43,011 nt of DNA from Mariprofundaceae bacterium (GTDB lineage Bacteria; Pseudomonadota; Zetaproteobacteria; Mariprofundales; Mariprofundaceae). The stretch spans positions 1 through 43,011 of the forward strand of contig WFOK01000057.1 in NCBI GenBank assembly GCA_015488115.1, written 5' to 3'. Below, piece after piece: positions 25,542-33,697 of this stretch; the first letter of the stretch is position 1; every line of letters begins with the position of its first letter. A program made the translations under genes and the position numbers. A model generated the notes under the pieces. The model was not told the DNA's origin. It ran no database searches and saw nothing but the letters and a program-made list of their open reading frames with translations.

Positions 25542-26176
25542 TGCGTCGCGTTCTTGATCGACTGATTCCCTATGCCATCGCCGCCGTCTACCATGTTTTG
25601 GCTCGCACCATTCGCTGGGAGCTCATCGGCAGCGAGCATATGCCAAGAGCCGACCGTCCAGCCATCTATGTCTTCTGGCATGCGAGGCTGCTGATGATGC
25701 CATATGCCAGGGGGAGTGGGTGGCGCGGCTATATGTTGATCTCGGAGCACCGGGATGGCGGTCTCATCGCGGATACCGTGCATCTTCTGGGCGTGAGGAC
25801 GGTTCGGGGATCTTCGACGCGCGGTGGCGCCCGCGCATTGCGCGCCATGATCCGCTCGGCTCGTGAGCAGGGGGCCAGCCTGGGCATCACGCCCGATGGG
25901 CCCAGGGGGCCGGCCGAGAAGGTCAAGCCAGGGGTTGTTGCTCTGGCGAAACGAACGGGCCTGCCGGTGATCCCCGTGTGCTACGCCACGCGTCGACACT
26001 GGCGTGCCCGGTCATGGGACCGCTTTTACATTCCCTGGCCGTTTACTCGCGGCGTCATCGTGTACGGCGAGCCAGTGCGCATCGACGGTCATGACCGGCT
26101 TGCCGAGGCCGTGGAGAGGGTGCAAAAGGCCATGGATCGTGTGCGCAGACGGGCTGATGATCATGTCTCGGCATGA
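25538..26176 (+). CDS. DUF374 lysophospholipid acyltransferase-family protein
   Basis: A 212-residue protein with an N-terminal hydrophobic helix and acyltransferase-like motifs: VFWHARLLMMPY (H-centred block I variant), ISEHRDGGLIA, GSSTRGGARAL, and TPDGPRGP. These are the hallmarks of the DUF374/COG2121 group, relatives of LpxL/PlsC-type acyltransferases. The substrate is unknown. Coupling to msbA by an ATGA overlap suggests a role in lipid A or glycerolipid handling. Its 3' end overlaps the convergent Ppx/GppA gene by 16 nt. Confidence 0.85.
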   Translation: MMRRVLDRLIPYAIAAVYHVLARTIRWELIGSEHMPRADRPAIYVFWHARLLMMPYARGSGWRGYMLISEHRDGGLIADTVHLLGVRTVRGSSTRGGARALRAMIRSAREQGASLGITPDGPRGPAEKVKPGVVALAKRTGLPVIPVCYATRRHWRARSWDRFYIPWPFTRGVIVYGEPVRIDGHDRLAEAVERVQKAMDRVRRRADDHVSA

Positions 26177-27120
26177 TATCCGCTGATGCTGAGCCAGGCA
26201 CCTTCAAGCAGGCCGGCATCAACAACGATCATTTCTGGATAGGCCCAGCGCCGCATCACGGCCTCGACAATGGCGCAGCCGGCAATGATCAGGTCCGAGC
26301 GCCCCGGTTCAATGGTGGGGATGCGTTGTCGCTCGGCATGTGAAAGCCGGAGGAGACGGTCACGCAGGTGTTCAAAGGTGTCCCACTCCATCCGGTAATT
26401 GTTGATGCGCCGGGCGTCATAGGGATGAAGGTTCATGGCCGTCGCCGCAAGCGTGGTCACGGTGCCGGCTGTTCCGACCAGATGCCGCGGCGCTCCGGTC
26501 CCGTGCCAGGCGGACAGCACGTCATCGAGATGAAGGTTAGCGGCCTCGATCATGGCCGAGTAGTCGCATGCGCTTGGTGGATCGGAGCGAAGGTGGGCCT
26601 CGACGAGCCGGACGACGCCCAGTTTGCAACTGATGGCGTCCATGCAATGCCGTCCCCGGGCACGAATGAACTCGGTGCTGCCGCCGCCGATGTCGAAGAG
26701 CAGGAAGTCCTCCCGGATGCGGGCATCGAGTACGGCTGCGGCTCCGGCAAGGGACAGTTCCGCCTCTGCCTCGCCTTCGATGATGTCGATGGTGAGGCCT
26801 GTTCTTTCCAGCACCCGTTCGACGAAGGCCGGGCCATTGACGGCTTCGCGCACGGCAGCCGTGGCCACGGCACGCACGTGATGCAAGGGCACCTCGTGGG
26901 CCCGCAGGCGGGCAGCGAAGGCATCGAGCGCTTCAAGGGCCCGATGTATGCCCTGTTCACTCAGGTATCCCGTATGGTGAAGCCCTTCCCCGAGGCGTAC
27001 GATGCGATGCTCATAATGCAGGGTATGCCAGGGCGGGTTCTGACCGGGGCTCGCGATGAGAAGCCGGAAGGTGTTCGAGCCCATATCGATGGCTGCAAAG
27101 CGCTCATATTTCACTGGCAT
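26161..27120 (-). CDS. Ppx/GppA-family phosphatase
   Basis: A 319-residue actin-like ATPase-fold enzyme of the exopolyphosphatase/pppGpp phosphohydrolase family. Motifs are AIDMGSNTFRLLIA at the start (phosphate loop 1), EGEAEAELSLAGA, and FDIGGGSTEF (phosphate loop 2). It has only the two N-terminal domains and lacks the HD-like C-terminal half of E. coli Ppx and GppA, as in the shorter bacterial forms. It may degrade polyphosphate or pppGpp; sequence does not decide. It overlaps the gamma-CA gene upstream by 17 nt. Confidence 0.9.
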   Translation of the reverse strand: MPVKYERFAAIDMGSNTFRLLIASPGQNPPWHTLHYEHRIVRLGEGLHHTGYLSEQGIHRALEALDAFAARLRAHEVPLHHVRAVATAAVREAVNGPAFVERVLERTGLTIDIIEGEAEAELSLAGAAAVLDARIREDFLLFDIGGGSTEFIRARGRHCMDAISCKLGVVRLVEAHLRSDPPSACDYSAMIEAANLHLDDVLSAWHGTGAPRHLVGTAGTVTTLAATAMNLHPYDARRINNYRMEWDTFEHLRDRLLRLSHAERQRIPTIEPGRSDLIIAGCAIVEAVMRRWAYPEMIVVDAGLLEGAWLSISGYHAET

Positions 27121-27616
27121 GGCTCTTGGCTAGCTCGACATAATGCCCCGCCGATTGACGAAGGAAATCGCGTTCCTCGCTCGTCAGCTCTCGTTTTTGC
27201 TTGGCTGGGATGCCCGCGTAGAGGTATCCCCCATGCAGAATCTTCCCTTCCGGAACTAGGCTGCCAGCTGCAAGCAGGCATTCGGATTCGATCACGGCCT
27301 TGTCCATGACGATGGCCCCCATGCCGATCAGGCAGCGGTCACCGATTTCGCAGCCGTGAAGGATCGCGCGATGCCCCACGGTCACCTCGTTCCCCACGAT
27401 GCAAGGACTGACGCCATGGCTTGTATGCAGGACGCAATGGTCCTGGATGTTGGTGCGCTGGCCGACATGAATATCATGGACATCCCCGCGCAGCACGCTT
27501 TGGTACCAGATGCTCGCATCCTGCCCGATGTGGACGCGACCGATGACCTCGGCCGATGCGGCGATGAAGGCGGCCCGGTTGCATTGCGGTCGCCAGTGGC
27601 GATATGGCTTGATCAT
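27104..27616 (-). CDS. Gamma-carbonic anhydrase-like hexapeptide protein
   Basis: A 170-residue left-handed beta-helix protein of the YrdA/PaaY/gamma-CA family. Hexapeptide turns such as GRVHIGQDASIWYQSVLRGDV are present. Metal-binding histidines are visible as H82 and H87 in VGHRAILHGC, with H60 and H64 near the third ligand position. The family includes true carbonic anhydrases, but many members have no proven activity. It overlaps both neighbours by a few bases (4 nt with the DUF6776-like gene, 17 nt with the phosphatase). Confidence 0.9.
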   Translation of the reverse strand: MIKPYRHWRPQCNRAAFIAASAEVIGRVHIGQDASIWYQSVLRGDVHDIHVGQRTNIQDHCVLHTSHGVSPCIVGNEVTVGHRAILHGCEIGDRCLIGMGAIVMDKAVIESECLLAAGSLVPEGKILHGGYLYAGIPAKQKRELTSEERDFLRQSAGHYVELAKSHASEI

Positions 27617-28341
27617 GAATCCCCCTTTTGGGTGGCGGGTTCAGTCGCGCGCTCCACCCAGATACTCATGCGGGCGAGTTCCCGGCGGTCGCGATCACGA
27701 AGCACGACCACGAGCTGTTCGGGACGCCAGCCTTTCTGCCATGGAATCATCTCGTGAACAAGGGCATGGGTTCTGATTCGGAAAGGGAGAAGCTCGCGGC
27801 CCTGGCTGAACGTCACGGTCTCGACCATGTCATCGGGGCGCAGGGCCAGCACCTCGATGCTGCCGTCAATCTCGCGCGGATAGTTGCCGCCCTTGACCAG
27901 AACAAGGCTCAGCTCCAGCTCTGGGCCAAGCCATCGGCAGGAGCCGGCCAGCAGGTGAACACCCTGTTCGCGTCGCTTGAGTAGAATGCTTTCCAACATG
28001 GACAGTCTTCTTTTCAGGGACTGCAATTCCCGTTCGCGGGCGGCGATCTCGCCTTTCTGCTGGCGGAGCTGTTCGATCTGCAGTGCCAGCTTTGATTCCG
28101 CGTCAGCCACGCGCTTTTTCAACTGTTCGATGTTCCACAAAAGGCGCGTGTTTTCCCGCTCGAGCCTTTCCTGCTTCTCGACGCTGGCAGCCGTCAGCCA
28201 TGCTGACAGCGCAGCGCCAAGTCCCAGCAGGATCATGAAGAGCAGGATCATGCGTGCAACAGGCATGGCAACTGTGCCGTGCCGGATGTCTGCCAGCAAG
28301 CGAGAAAGAAACGTAGGAATGTTCGCCTTGGGCAGGCGCAT
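27613..28341 (-). CDS. DUF6776-like membrane-anchored coiled-coil protein
   Basis: A 242-residue protein with one N-terminal transmembrane helix (about residues 27-50), a long coiled coil (about 52-120, rich in L, E, K and Q) and a C-terminal beta-rich domain (SLVLVKGGNYPREIDG onwards). This layout and its position next to argC match the DUF6776 family of gammaproteobacteria, often encoded beside argC and bactofilin genes. Function is unknown; a periplasmic structural role is possible. The start overlaps the argC stop by one base (TGATG). Confidence 0.7.
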   Translation of the reverse strand: MRLPKANIPTFLSRLLADIRHGTVAMPVARMILLFMILLGLGAALSAWLTAASVEKQERLERENTRLLWNIEQLKKRVADAESKLALQIEQLRQQKGEIAARERELQSLKRRLSMLESILLKRREQGVHLLAGSCRWLGPELELSLVLVKGGNYPREIDGSIEVLALRPDDMVETVTFSQGRELLPFRIRTHALVHEMIPWQKGWRPEQLVVVLRDRDRRELARMSIWVERATEPATQKGDS

Positions 28342-29375
28342 CAGGGCCAGCTGGGAAGCTCTGGCAATCCGGTGGTTTCATCGAGGCCGAACATGACATT
28401 GGCATTCTGCACGGCCTGACCTGCAGCTCCCTTGAGCAGGTTGTCGATGCAGCTTACGATGACGCATTCGTCGGCGCCCAACGTGCTCAAGCCGATGTCA
28501 CAGCGGTTGGAGCCGGCCACGGATGCGGTCGATGGCAAGCGTCCATCGGGCAGGAGCCTGACAAAGGGCTCGTTCGCATATTGCTCTTCCAGGATATGGC
28601 GCCATGAGGCTGTATTTCTGCCGCTGAGGTGCAGTGTGGTCAGCATGCCGCGGTTCATCGGCAGGATGTGAGGCACGAAGCGCACGCGAACGGCATGGCC
28701 GCCAAAGTGCTCAAGCCATTCCTCCATTTCCCAGCTGTGACGGTGGCGGGGCAGCCCATAGGCCCGGCATGCCTCATTGATTTCACAGAACAGGAGCTCG
28801 GTTTTTGCACCTCGACCCGCTCCTGATGCGCCTGACTTTGCATCCACGATAATGGACGTCTCATCGAGTACGCCCGCCCGAATCAGTGGGAGCAGCGGCA
28901 GTAGCATGGATGTCGGATAGCAGCCGGGGTTGGCGACGAGCCTGGCTTCTGGAAGGCGCTCCCGGCTCCACTCTGTCAGTCCGTAGACGGCCGCGCGAAG
29001 CAGTTGCGGATACGGGTGCTCAATGCCATAGGCCTGCTGGTAGGTTTCCGGCGACTGGTGCCGGAAATCAGCCGAGAGGTCGATGACCCGGCATCCGGCA
29101 TCGAGCACGCGCGCAACCGTGTTGGCCGCGGCTCCGTGGGGAAGCGCCGCAAAGACCAACATGCAGTTCTCGGGGAGCGGATCGTCGATATGGGAAAGTC
29201 TCATGCCGGCCAGCTTTTCATGCAGTCCCGGCAAGACATCGCCGGCCTGTCGGCCGGCATGGGAGTGCGCCGCCAGATGGACGAGCCGAAAGCGAGGGTG
29301 CCCATCAATCAGGCGGATGAGTTCGGAACCCGTGTAGCCGGAGGCTCCAAGAATGGCGACATGGATGCTGCTCAT
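28341..29375 (-). CDS. argC: N-acetyl-gamma-glutamyl-phosphate reductase
   Basis: ArgC reduces N-acetylglutamyl phosphate in arginine synthesis. The 344-residue protein has the nucleotide-binding GASGYTGSEL at residues 9-18, and the catalytic cysteine in NPGCYPTSMLLPLLP. A much longer open frame runs upstream, but MSSIHVAILGASGYTG at 29375 is the family start. There is no Shine-Dalgarno; a -10-like TAGAGT ends 7 nt before the ATG. It is first in a minus-strand operon with the DUF6776-like, gamma-CA and Ppx/GppA genes, and it diverges from pcm. Confidence 0.96.
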   Translation of the reverse strand: MSSIHVAILGASGYTGSELIRLIDGHPRFRLVHLAAHSHAGRQAGDVLPGLHEKLAGMRLSHIDDPLPENCMLVFAALPHGAAANTVARVLDAGCRVIDLSADFRHQSPETYQQAYGIEHPYPQLLRAAVYGLTEWSRERLPEARLVANPGCYPTSMLLPLLPLIRAGVLDETSIIVDAKSGASGAGRGAKTELLFCEINEACRAYGLPRHRHSWEMEEWLEHFGGHAVRVRFVPHILPMNRGMLTTLHLSGRNTASWRHILEEQYANEPFVRLLPDGRLPSTASVAGSNRCDIGLSTLGADECVIVSCIDNLLKGAAGQAVQNANVMFGLDETTGLPELPSWP

Positions 29376-29382
29376 TCGCGGC

Positions 29383-29410
29383 ACTCTACGCAATCGAGTG
29401 CGAGCCGCAA
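29383..29410 (-). promoter_or_regulatory. argC promoter, probably leaderless
   Basis: On the minus strand TTGCGG (29410-29405), a 16-bp spacer and TAGAGT (29388-29383). The -10 ends 7 nt before the ATG. Confidence 0.45.
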
Positions 29411-29449
29411 CGACAGGACCGAATGGATGCATTGACCATGGCGATGGTC

Positions 29450-29455
29450 TAGAAT
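29450..29455 (+). promoter_or_regulatory. Possible -10 of a leaderless pcm transcript
   Basis: TAGAAT ends 8 nt before the ATG at 29464; no Shine-Dalgarno and no good -35 at 16-18 bp are seen. Confidence 0.3.
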
Positions 29456-29463
29456 CCTGGTTC

Positions 29464-30150
29464 ATGGGGACATGGTGGGGGAGCCAGAACGAGCGCAGGC
29501 AGTGGATGCTTGAGACGATTCGCAACGAGGCGCGTCTCTGTGCTTCATGCACGGGCAGGCCGGCGCTGTCAGAAAGGGTTCTGAAGGTCATGGGGGAGAT
29601 CCCCCGGCATCGTTTTGTTCCCCCTTCGCTGCGTTGTGCGGCCTATGACAACAGCGCGCTTCCCGCCGGTTGTGGGCAGACCATTTCGCAGCCCTTCATC
29701 GTGGCCCTGATGACGGACCTGTTGGATTTGCGGGGAACGGAGCGTGTGCTCGAGGTGGGCACGGGCACGGGATACCAGACCGCCGTGCTGTCCAGGCTCT
29801 GCGCCGGGGTTTACACGATCGAGCGCATCGACGAACTGTCCCGAAAGGCGCGCGCGCGCCTCCAGGAGCTCGGCCTGAGCGGCAATGTGCGCTTCCGCGT
29901 TGGAGACGGTACCCAGGGCTGGCCGTCCGAGGCCCCTTTTGACGGCATCCTTGTCACGGCTGCAGCCCGGGAGGTGCCGTCTGCGCTGCTCGAACAGCTG
30001 ACTCCAGGCGGGCGCATGGTGATTCCGATCGGTCCTCCGGGACGGACGCAGCAATTGTGCAGGGTAAGCAAGCATTCTGATGGAGAGGTGGAGATGGAGG
30101 AGCTGCTGCCGGTGGTGTTCGTGCCTCTGATATCCGAGGGCTCAGGCTGA
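29464..30150 (+). CDS. pcm: Protein-L-isoaspartate O-methyltransferase
   Basis: Pcm uses SAM to repair isoaspartyl residues in aged proteins. The 228-residue protein has PRHRFVPPSLRCAAYDNSAL, the diagnostic GCGQTISQPFIVALM, and the SAM motif VLEVGTGTGYQTAVLSRL. The start at 29464 (MGTWWGSQ) is the first good ATG; an internal ATG at 29506 (MLETIRNEAR) fits shorter family members and cannot be excluded. It diverges from argC and precedes the DUF1538 genes with a 50-bp gap. Confidence 0.9.
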   Translation: MGTWWGSQNERRQWMLETIRNEARLCASCTGRPALSERVLKVMGEIPRHRFVPPSLRCAAYDNSALPAGCGQTISQPFIVALMTDLLDLRGTERVLEVGTGTGYQTAVLSRLCAGVYTIERIDELSRKARARLQELGLSGNVRFRVGDGTQGWPSEAPFDGILVTAAAREVPSALLEQLTPGGRMVIPIGPPGRTQQLCRVSKHSDGEVEMEELLPVVFVPLISEGSG

Positions 30151-30200
30151 TGGATGATTCCTGTTTGCCGCTGCCTTGCTTGCTGAAAGGGAGGTGAAGC

Positions 30201-30941
30201 TTGCTCAGGCCATGGATGGAGATGTTCAGGCCTTTGGCCGAGGCCTTGCGCGATCTTCTTCCCATCGTCGTCGTGATCTTGTTTTTCCAGTTGCTTGTGC
30301 TCGGCCAGCCGATTCCGAATTGGCCGCGGATGCTTTACGGTCTTCTGTTGGTGCTCGTGGGGCTGGCCCTGTTTGTCCGGGGGCTCGAGATTGGCCTGTT
30401 CCCGTTGGGCGAATCCATGGCCCATGGTTTCGTGCGCAAGGGCAGCGCACCGTGGCTGCTTCTGTTTGCGTTTCTTCTCGGGTTTGCCACGACCGTCGCG
30501 GAGCCGGCATTGATCGCCATTGCTAAGAAGGCGGCGCAAGTGGCTGCCGGTGAGGGGTTGATTGAGCACACGGGCGAAGCCATGGACGCCTATGCCCTGG
30601 GTCTGCGCCTGACGGTTGCCCTGTCCGTCGGGGTGGCCATTCTGCTCGGCGTGTTGCGCATCCTTTTCAATTGGCCGCTGCACTGGTGCATCATTGCTGG
30701 CTATGCGCTGGTCGTGGTCATGACCTGGTTCGCGCCGCGCTCAATCATCGGCATCGCATATGACTCTGGCGGCGTGACAACTTCGACGATCACGGTGCCG
30801 ATGGTTACGGCTCTTGGCGTGGGCTTGGCGTCGTCGATTCGCGGGCGCAATCCCGTCATGGACGGCTTTGGCCTGATCGCTTTCGCATCTCTGTTGCCGA
30901 TGATCTTTGTTATGCTCTATGGCATGTGGGTGCTGCCGTGA
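30201..30941 (+). CDS. umpA: DUF1538 membrane protein, UmpA-type antiporter subunit
   Basis: A 246-residue polytopic membrane protein. It carries two features of the DUF1538 family: [17 protein letters not shown] near residue 95 and [17 protein letters not shown] near residue 190, followed by [20 protein letters not shown]. In Halomonas a pair of DUF1538 proteins, UmpA and UmpB, forms a two-component Na+(Li+,K+)/H+ antiporter; this is the reason for the name. The start is a TTG at 30201, chosen because the perfect GGGAGGTGA lies 3-6 nt upstream; an ATG five codons later is the alternative. The stop overlaps umpB by 4 nt. Which of the two is UmpA is set by gene order only. Confidence 0.8.
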   Translation: MLRPWMEMFRPLAEALRDLLPIVVVILFFQLLVLGQPIPNWPRMLYGLLLVLVGLALFVRGLEIGLFPLGESMAHGFVRKGSAPWLLLFAFLLGFATTVAEPALIAIAKKAAQVAAGEGLIEHTGEAMDAYALGLRLTVALSVGVAILLGVLRILFNWPLHWCIIAGYALVVVMTWFAPRSIIGIAYDSGGVTTSTITVPMVTALGVGLASSIRGRNPVMDGFGLIAFASLLPMIFVMLYGMWVLP

Positions 30942-31717
30942 GCCAGGATGCTGGAGTGTTCGTGCAGACCTTGCTGGAGACATTGCGGGATGTCGCCCCT
31001 ATCCTGTTTCTCCTGGCGTTCTTCAAGCTCTTTGTCCTTCGCGGCTCAGTGGTCAATCCCATGAGGATTCTGCGCGGTTTTGCCTATGTTGTTGCGGGCA
31101 TGGTGCTGTTTCTGATGGGGCTTGAGGAGGCCATATTTCCGCTCGGCGAGCTAATGGCTCGGCAATTGACGGACCCGTTGTTTCTCGGCGTCGGGGATGG
31201 CGAGGCCGAGTGGCATCATTTTGGCTGGGTCTATGCCTTTGGTTTTCTCGTTGGCCTGGCCACCACGCTGGCCGAGCCAGCGTTGATCGCGGTCGGCATG
31301 AAGGCCGAACGGATTTCCGGTGGAGCAATTTCTGCATGGGGTTTGCGCGTGGCCGTTTCCATCGGTGTGGCCATCGGTGTGGCCATCGGCTGCTACCGCA
31401 TTGTAACCGGCACCGACCTCTGGCTTTACATCATTGCTGCGTATGTCATCGTGATTGTCCAGACGTTCGCCGCGCCGCGCAGGATCATCCCCTTGGCCTA
31501 TGACTCCGGAGGGGTGACGACATCGACGGTGACCGTGCCGCTTTTGGCAGCGCTGGGTCTCGGGCTTGCCTCGTCGATTCCCGGACGCAGCCCGCTGGTG
31601 GATGGCTTCGGGTTGATTGCCTTTGCCAGCGTTTTCCCGGTCATGACCGTGATCGCCTATGCCTGGTGTTCGGAATGGCTGGAACATCGCAGGAAGGCGA
31701 GCGGGGGCGGGGAGTGA
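30938..31717 (+). CDS. umpB: DUF1538 membrane protein, UmpB-type antiporter subunit
   Basis: A paralogue of the preceding protein, 259 residues from the GTG at 30938 (GTGA overlap with the umpA stop; a GTG four codons earlier is also possible). It repeats the same patterns: [17 protein letters not shown] and [17 protein letters not shown], then [23 protein letters not shown]. About seven hydrophobic segments are visible. A perfect 12-bp tandem repeat near 31361 adds a GVAI unit in one helix. Together the two proteins are likely to form a hetero-oligomeric cation/proton antiporter; this is by family, not proven here. It is followed 16 bp on by a P-II-like gene. Confidence 0.8.
   Translation: MSQDAGVFVQTLLETLRDVAPILFLLAFFKLFVLRGSVVNPMRILRGFAYVVAGMVLFLMGLEEAIFPLGELMARQLTDPLFLGVGDGEAEWHHFGWVYAFGFLVGLATTLAEPALIAVGMKAERISGGAISAWGLRVAVSIGVAIGVAIGCYRIVTGTDLWLYIIAAYVIVIVQTFAAPRRIIPLAYDSGGVTTSTVTVPLLAALGLGLASSIPGRSPLVDGFGLIAFASVFPVMTVIAYAWCSEWLEHRRKASGGGE
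31361..31384 (+). repeat. 12-bp perfect tandem repeat in umpB
   Basis: ATCGGTGTGGCC occurs twice in direct succession and is followed by a partial third copy ATCGGC. It is in frame and encodes IGVA repeats in a membrane helix, so it lengthens the helix by four residues (one turn). Confidence 0.85.
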
Positions 31718-31733
31718 AGAAGAGGAGGGAAAC

Positions 31734-32084
31734 ATGCATTTCAAGCTGATCATCGCATTGGTGGAGGACAACAAGACGAGCGCTGTCATCAAGGCTGCTC
31801 GTTCCGCCGGAGCAACAGGGGCCACGATTGTGGGCGATGCCAGGGGAGAGGGCCTCGAGCCGAGAAAGACGTTTTTTGGTCTGACCATGGAGGCCAGTCG
31901 GGACATGGTCATGTTTCTCGTCGAGGAGCACCTAAGTCGCAACATTCTCGAATGCATTGCGGAAGTGGGCGGATTCCGCAAGCGCAGAGGTCAGGGGGTG
32001 GCCTTTCAGATCGATGTCGAGGATGCCATCGGTCTCGAGCGGCAGATTGATACCCTGATCGAGGAAGTGGAGGAGAAGCTGTGA
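31734..32084 (+). CDS. P-II-like signalling protein with short T-loop
   Basis: A 116-residue protein with the ferredoxin-like P-II arrangement: KLIIALVEDNKTSAVIKAAR (strand 1 and helix 1), GATGATIVGDARGEG (strand 2), then a late GGFRKRRGQGVAFQIDVEDAIG. The region corresponding to the T-loop is short and lacks the uridylylated tyrosine of GlnB. It should therefore not be an ordinary nitrogen P-II but a transporter-associated variant, similar to carboxysome- or bicarbonate-type P-II-like proteins. The start is well supported by GGAGGGAAAC. It lies between umpB and the CBS gene and overlaps the latter by 4 nt, so it probably regulates the antiporter. Confidence 0.75.
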   Translation: MHFKLIIALVEDNKTSAVIKAARSAGATGATIVGDARGEGLEPRKTFFGLTMEASRDMVMFLVEEHLSRNILECIAEVGGFRKRRGQGVAFQIDVEDAIGLERQIDTLIEEVEEKL

Positions 32085-32494
32085 ACGAGGAACGCAAGAC
32101 ATTGATTCGGGTGCGGGACGTGATGAAGCACGAGTATGATCTTGTCGAGGGCACGGCCTCGGTGCGGGAGGCGCTGGAGCAGATGCGCCATGTCGAAACC
32201 AAATGCCTGATCGTGAACAAGCGCCATGCGCATGACGAGTATGGCATCGTTGTCATCGCCGATATTGCCCGCAAGGTGTTGGCGCTGAATCGCTCGCCGG
32301 ATCGCGTGAGCATCTATGAGGTCATGACCAAGCCGGCCGTGAGCGTGCATCCGGACATGGATATCCGTTATGCCAGTTCCCTGTTCGGACGGCTTAGCCT
32401 TTCCCGGGCCCCGGTCGTTGATCCCTCCGGGGAGGTTATCGGCATCGTGAGTTTTACGGACATGGTCATGAAGGGGCTTCTGCATCTGATTTGA
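32081..32494 (+). CDS. CBS-pair protein
   Basis: A 137-residue soluble protein of two CBS domains: VRDVMKHEYDLVEGTASV at about residues 11-28 and IYEVMTKPAVSVHPDMDI at about 79-96. CBS pairs bind adenosine nucleotides and regulate partner enzymes or channels. The start is a GTG overlapping the P-II stop (GTGA), with GGAGGAGAA upstream. It completes a coupled four-gene unit umpA-umpB-PII-CBS and is the obvious candidate for a second sensor of that unit. Confidence 0.85.
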   Translation: MNEERKTLIRVRDVMKHEYDLVEGTASVREALEQMRHVETKCLIVNKRHAHDEYGIVVIADIARKVLALNRSPDRVSIYEVMTKPAVSVHPDMDIRYASSLFGRLSLSRAPVVDPSGEVIGIVSFTDMVMKGLLHLI

Positions 32495-32520
32495 CCGTGG
32501 ATTGCGCCCTGCGCTGCTGC

Positions 32521-32526
32521 TAGCTT
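32521..32526 (+). promoter_or_regulatory. Possible -10 of a leaderless pheA transcript
   Basis: TAGCTT ends 9 nt before the pheA ATG; no Shine-Dalgarno is present and no -35 is convincing. Confidence 0.25.
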
Positions 32527-32535
32527 GCCCGCGAC

Positions 32536-33678
32536 ATGAGCGAGCATGACAAGGAACTGAGACGACTGCGCGAGGCCATCGACGTCATCGATGATCAACT
32601 GATGGCCCTCATTCGTCAGCGCGCGCATCTTGCGGCCGAAGTGGGCGAGCGCAAGCAGAGCCGGAACGACGCTCATTTCTATGTGCCGAGCAGGGAAGCC
32701 GTCATCATCCGCCGTCTGCTGCAACGCAATGCCGCCATGGCCGATCGCGAGCACAGGGCGCGGATTCCGGACGAGGCGCTGCATGGCATTTTCAGGGAAA
32801 TCATAGGGGCCTGTCTTTCGCTTGAGCGCCCGATGCGCATCGCCTATCTGGGGCCTGAAGGCACGTTCACCCATGCAGCGGCAACCCGGCAGTTCGGCTC
32901 GCTGCCTCGCTATCAGCCCTGCGCCAATCTTGCCTTGGTGTTTGACGAGGTTGAATCGGGCAGGTCGAGTTACGGCGTCGTGCCAGTCGAAAATGCTTTC
33001 GAGGGCGCGGTTGGCGAGACGCTCGATCTGTTTGCATCGATCGAGCGCAATGTCTTCGTTTGCGCTGAAATCCAGCTGGCTATTCATCATCAGTTGCTGT
33101 GCTGGGGCTCGAGCGCCGCGGACATCGAGGTGGTCTATTCCCATCCTCAGGCGCTGGCGCAGTGTCATGGGTGGCTGCAGGAATACTGCCCGGATGCAAC
33201 ATTGATCGAAACGGAATCCACAGCCAAGGCGGCTGCGCGGCTGCTCGAATGCCGGGGTGACGAACAGACAAAGGCAAGTCTGGCGGCCATTGCGCCCATG
33301 GAGGTTGCCGAGCGCTATGGCATTCCGGTGCTGGCGCCGAACATCGAGGATCATCATGATAACACGACCCGTTTCTTTGTCATTGGCCGGCATGATTCCC
33401 CTCCATCCGGCGAGGACAAGACGGCGCTGCTGATGTCCATCAAGGATATGCCCGGGGCGCTTTATCGGCTGATTGAGCCGTTCGCCAAGCGGGGCATCGG
33501 TCTTACGCGTATCGAGTCCCGGCCATCGAAAAGAAAGCTGTGGGAGTATGTCTTTTTCGCGGACATCCGCGGCCACCGGGATGATGAGCGCGTCCGTGAG
33601 GCCATCAATGAAATTGCCGCCATGGAGGGCGGTTTCATCAGGGTTCTGGGATCCTACCCGGTTTCCAGGCCCCTGTAG
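32536..33678 (+). CDS. pheA: Chorismate mutase / prephenate dehydratase (P-protein)
   Basis: A bifunctional 380-residue enzyme that turns chorismate into phenylpyruvate for phenylalanine. Domains in order: AroQ chorismate mutase (about 1-90, with LREAIDVIDDQLMALI), prephenate dehydratase (about 98-280, with IAYLGPEGTFTHAAA, VPVENAFEGAVGE and NTTRFFVIG) and a regulatory ACT domain (about 294-375, with GALYRLIEPFAKRGI and IESRPSKRKLWEY, the phenylalanine site). All blocks are intact, so feedback inhibition by phenylalanine is expected. It is first in the large downstream operon. Confidence 0.97.
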   Translation: MSEHDKELRRLREAIDVIDDQLMALIRQRAHLAAEVGERKQSRNDAHFYVPSREAVIIRRLLQRNAAMADREHRARIPDEALHGIFREIIGACLSLERPMRIAYLGPEGTFTHAAATRQFGSLPRYQPCANLALVFDEVESGRSSYGVVPVENAFEGAVGETLDLFASIERNVFVCAEIQLAIHHQLLCWGSSAADIEVVYSHPQALAQCHGWLQEYCPDATLIETESTAKAAARLLECRGDEQTKASLAAIAPMEVAERYGIPVLAPNIEDHHDNTTRFFVIGRHDSPPSGEDKTALLMSIKDMPGALYRLIEPFAKRGIGLTRIESRPSKRKLWEYVFFADIRGHRDDERVREAINEIAAMEGGFIRVLGSYPVSRPL

Positions 33679-33697
33679 CACGGGATGAGGAGCCGTC

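Noticed and set aside
29450-29455. TTGACC at 29433-29438 as -35 for pcm
   Set aside because: It is only about 12 bp from TAGAAT, too close for a sigma-70 promoter.
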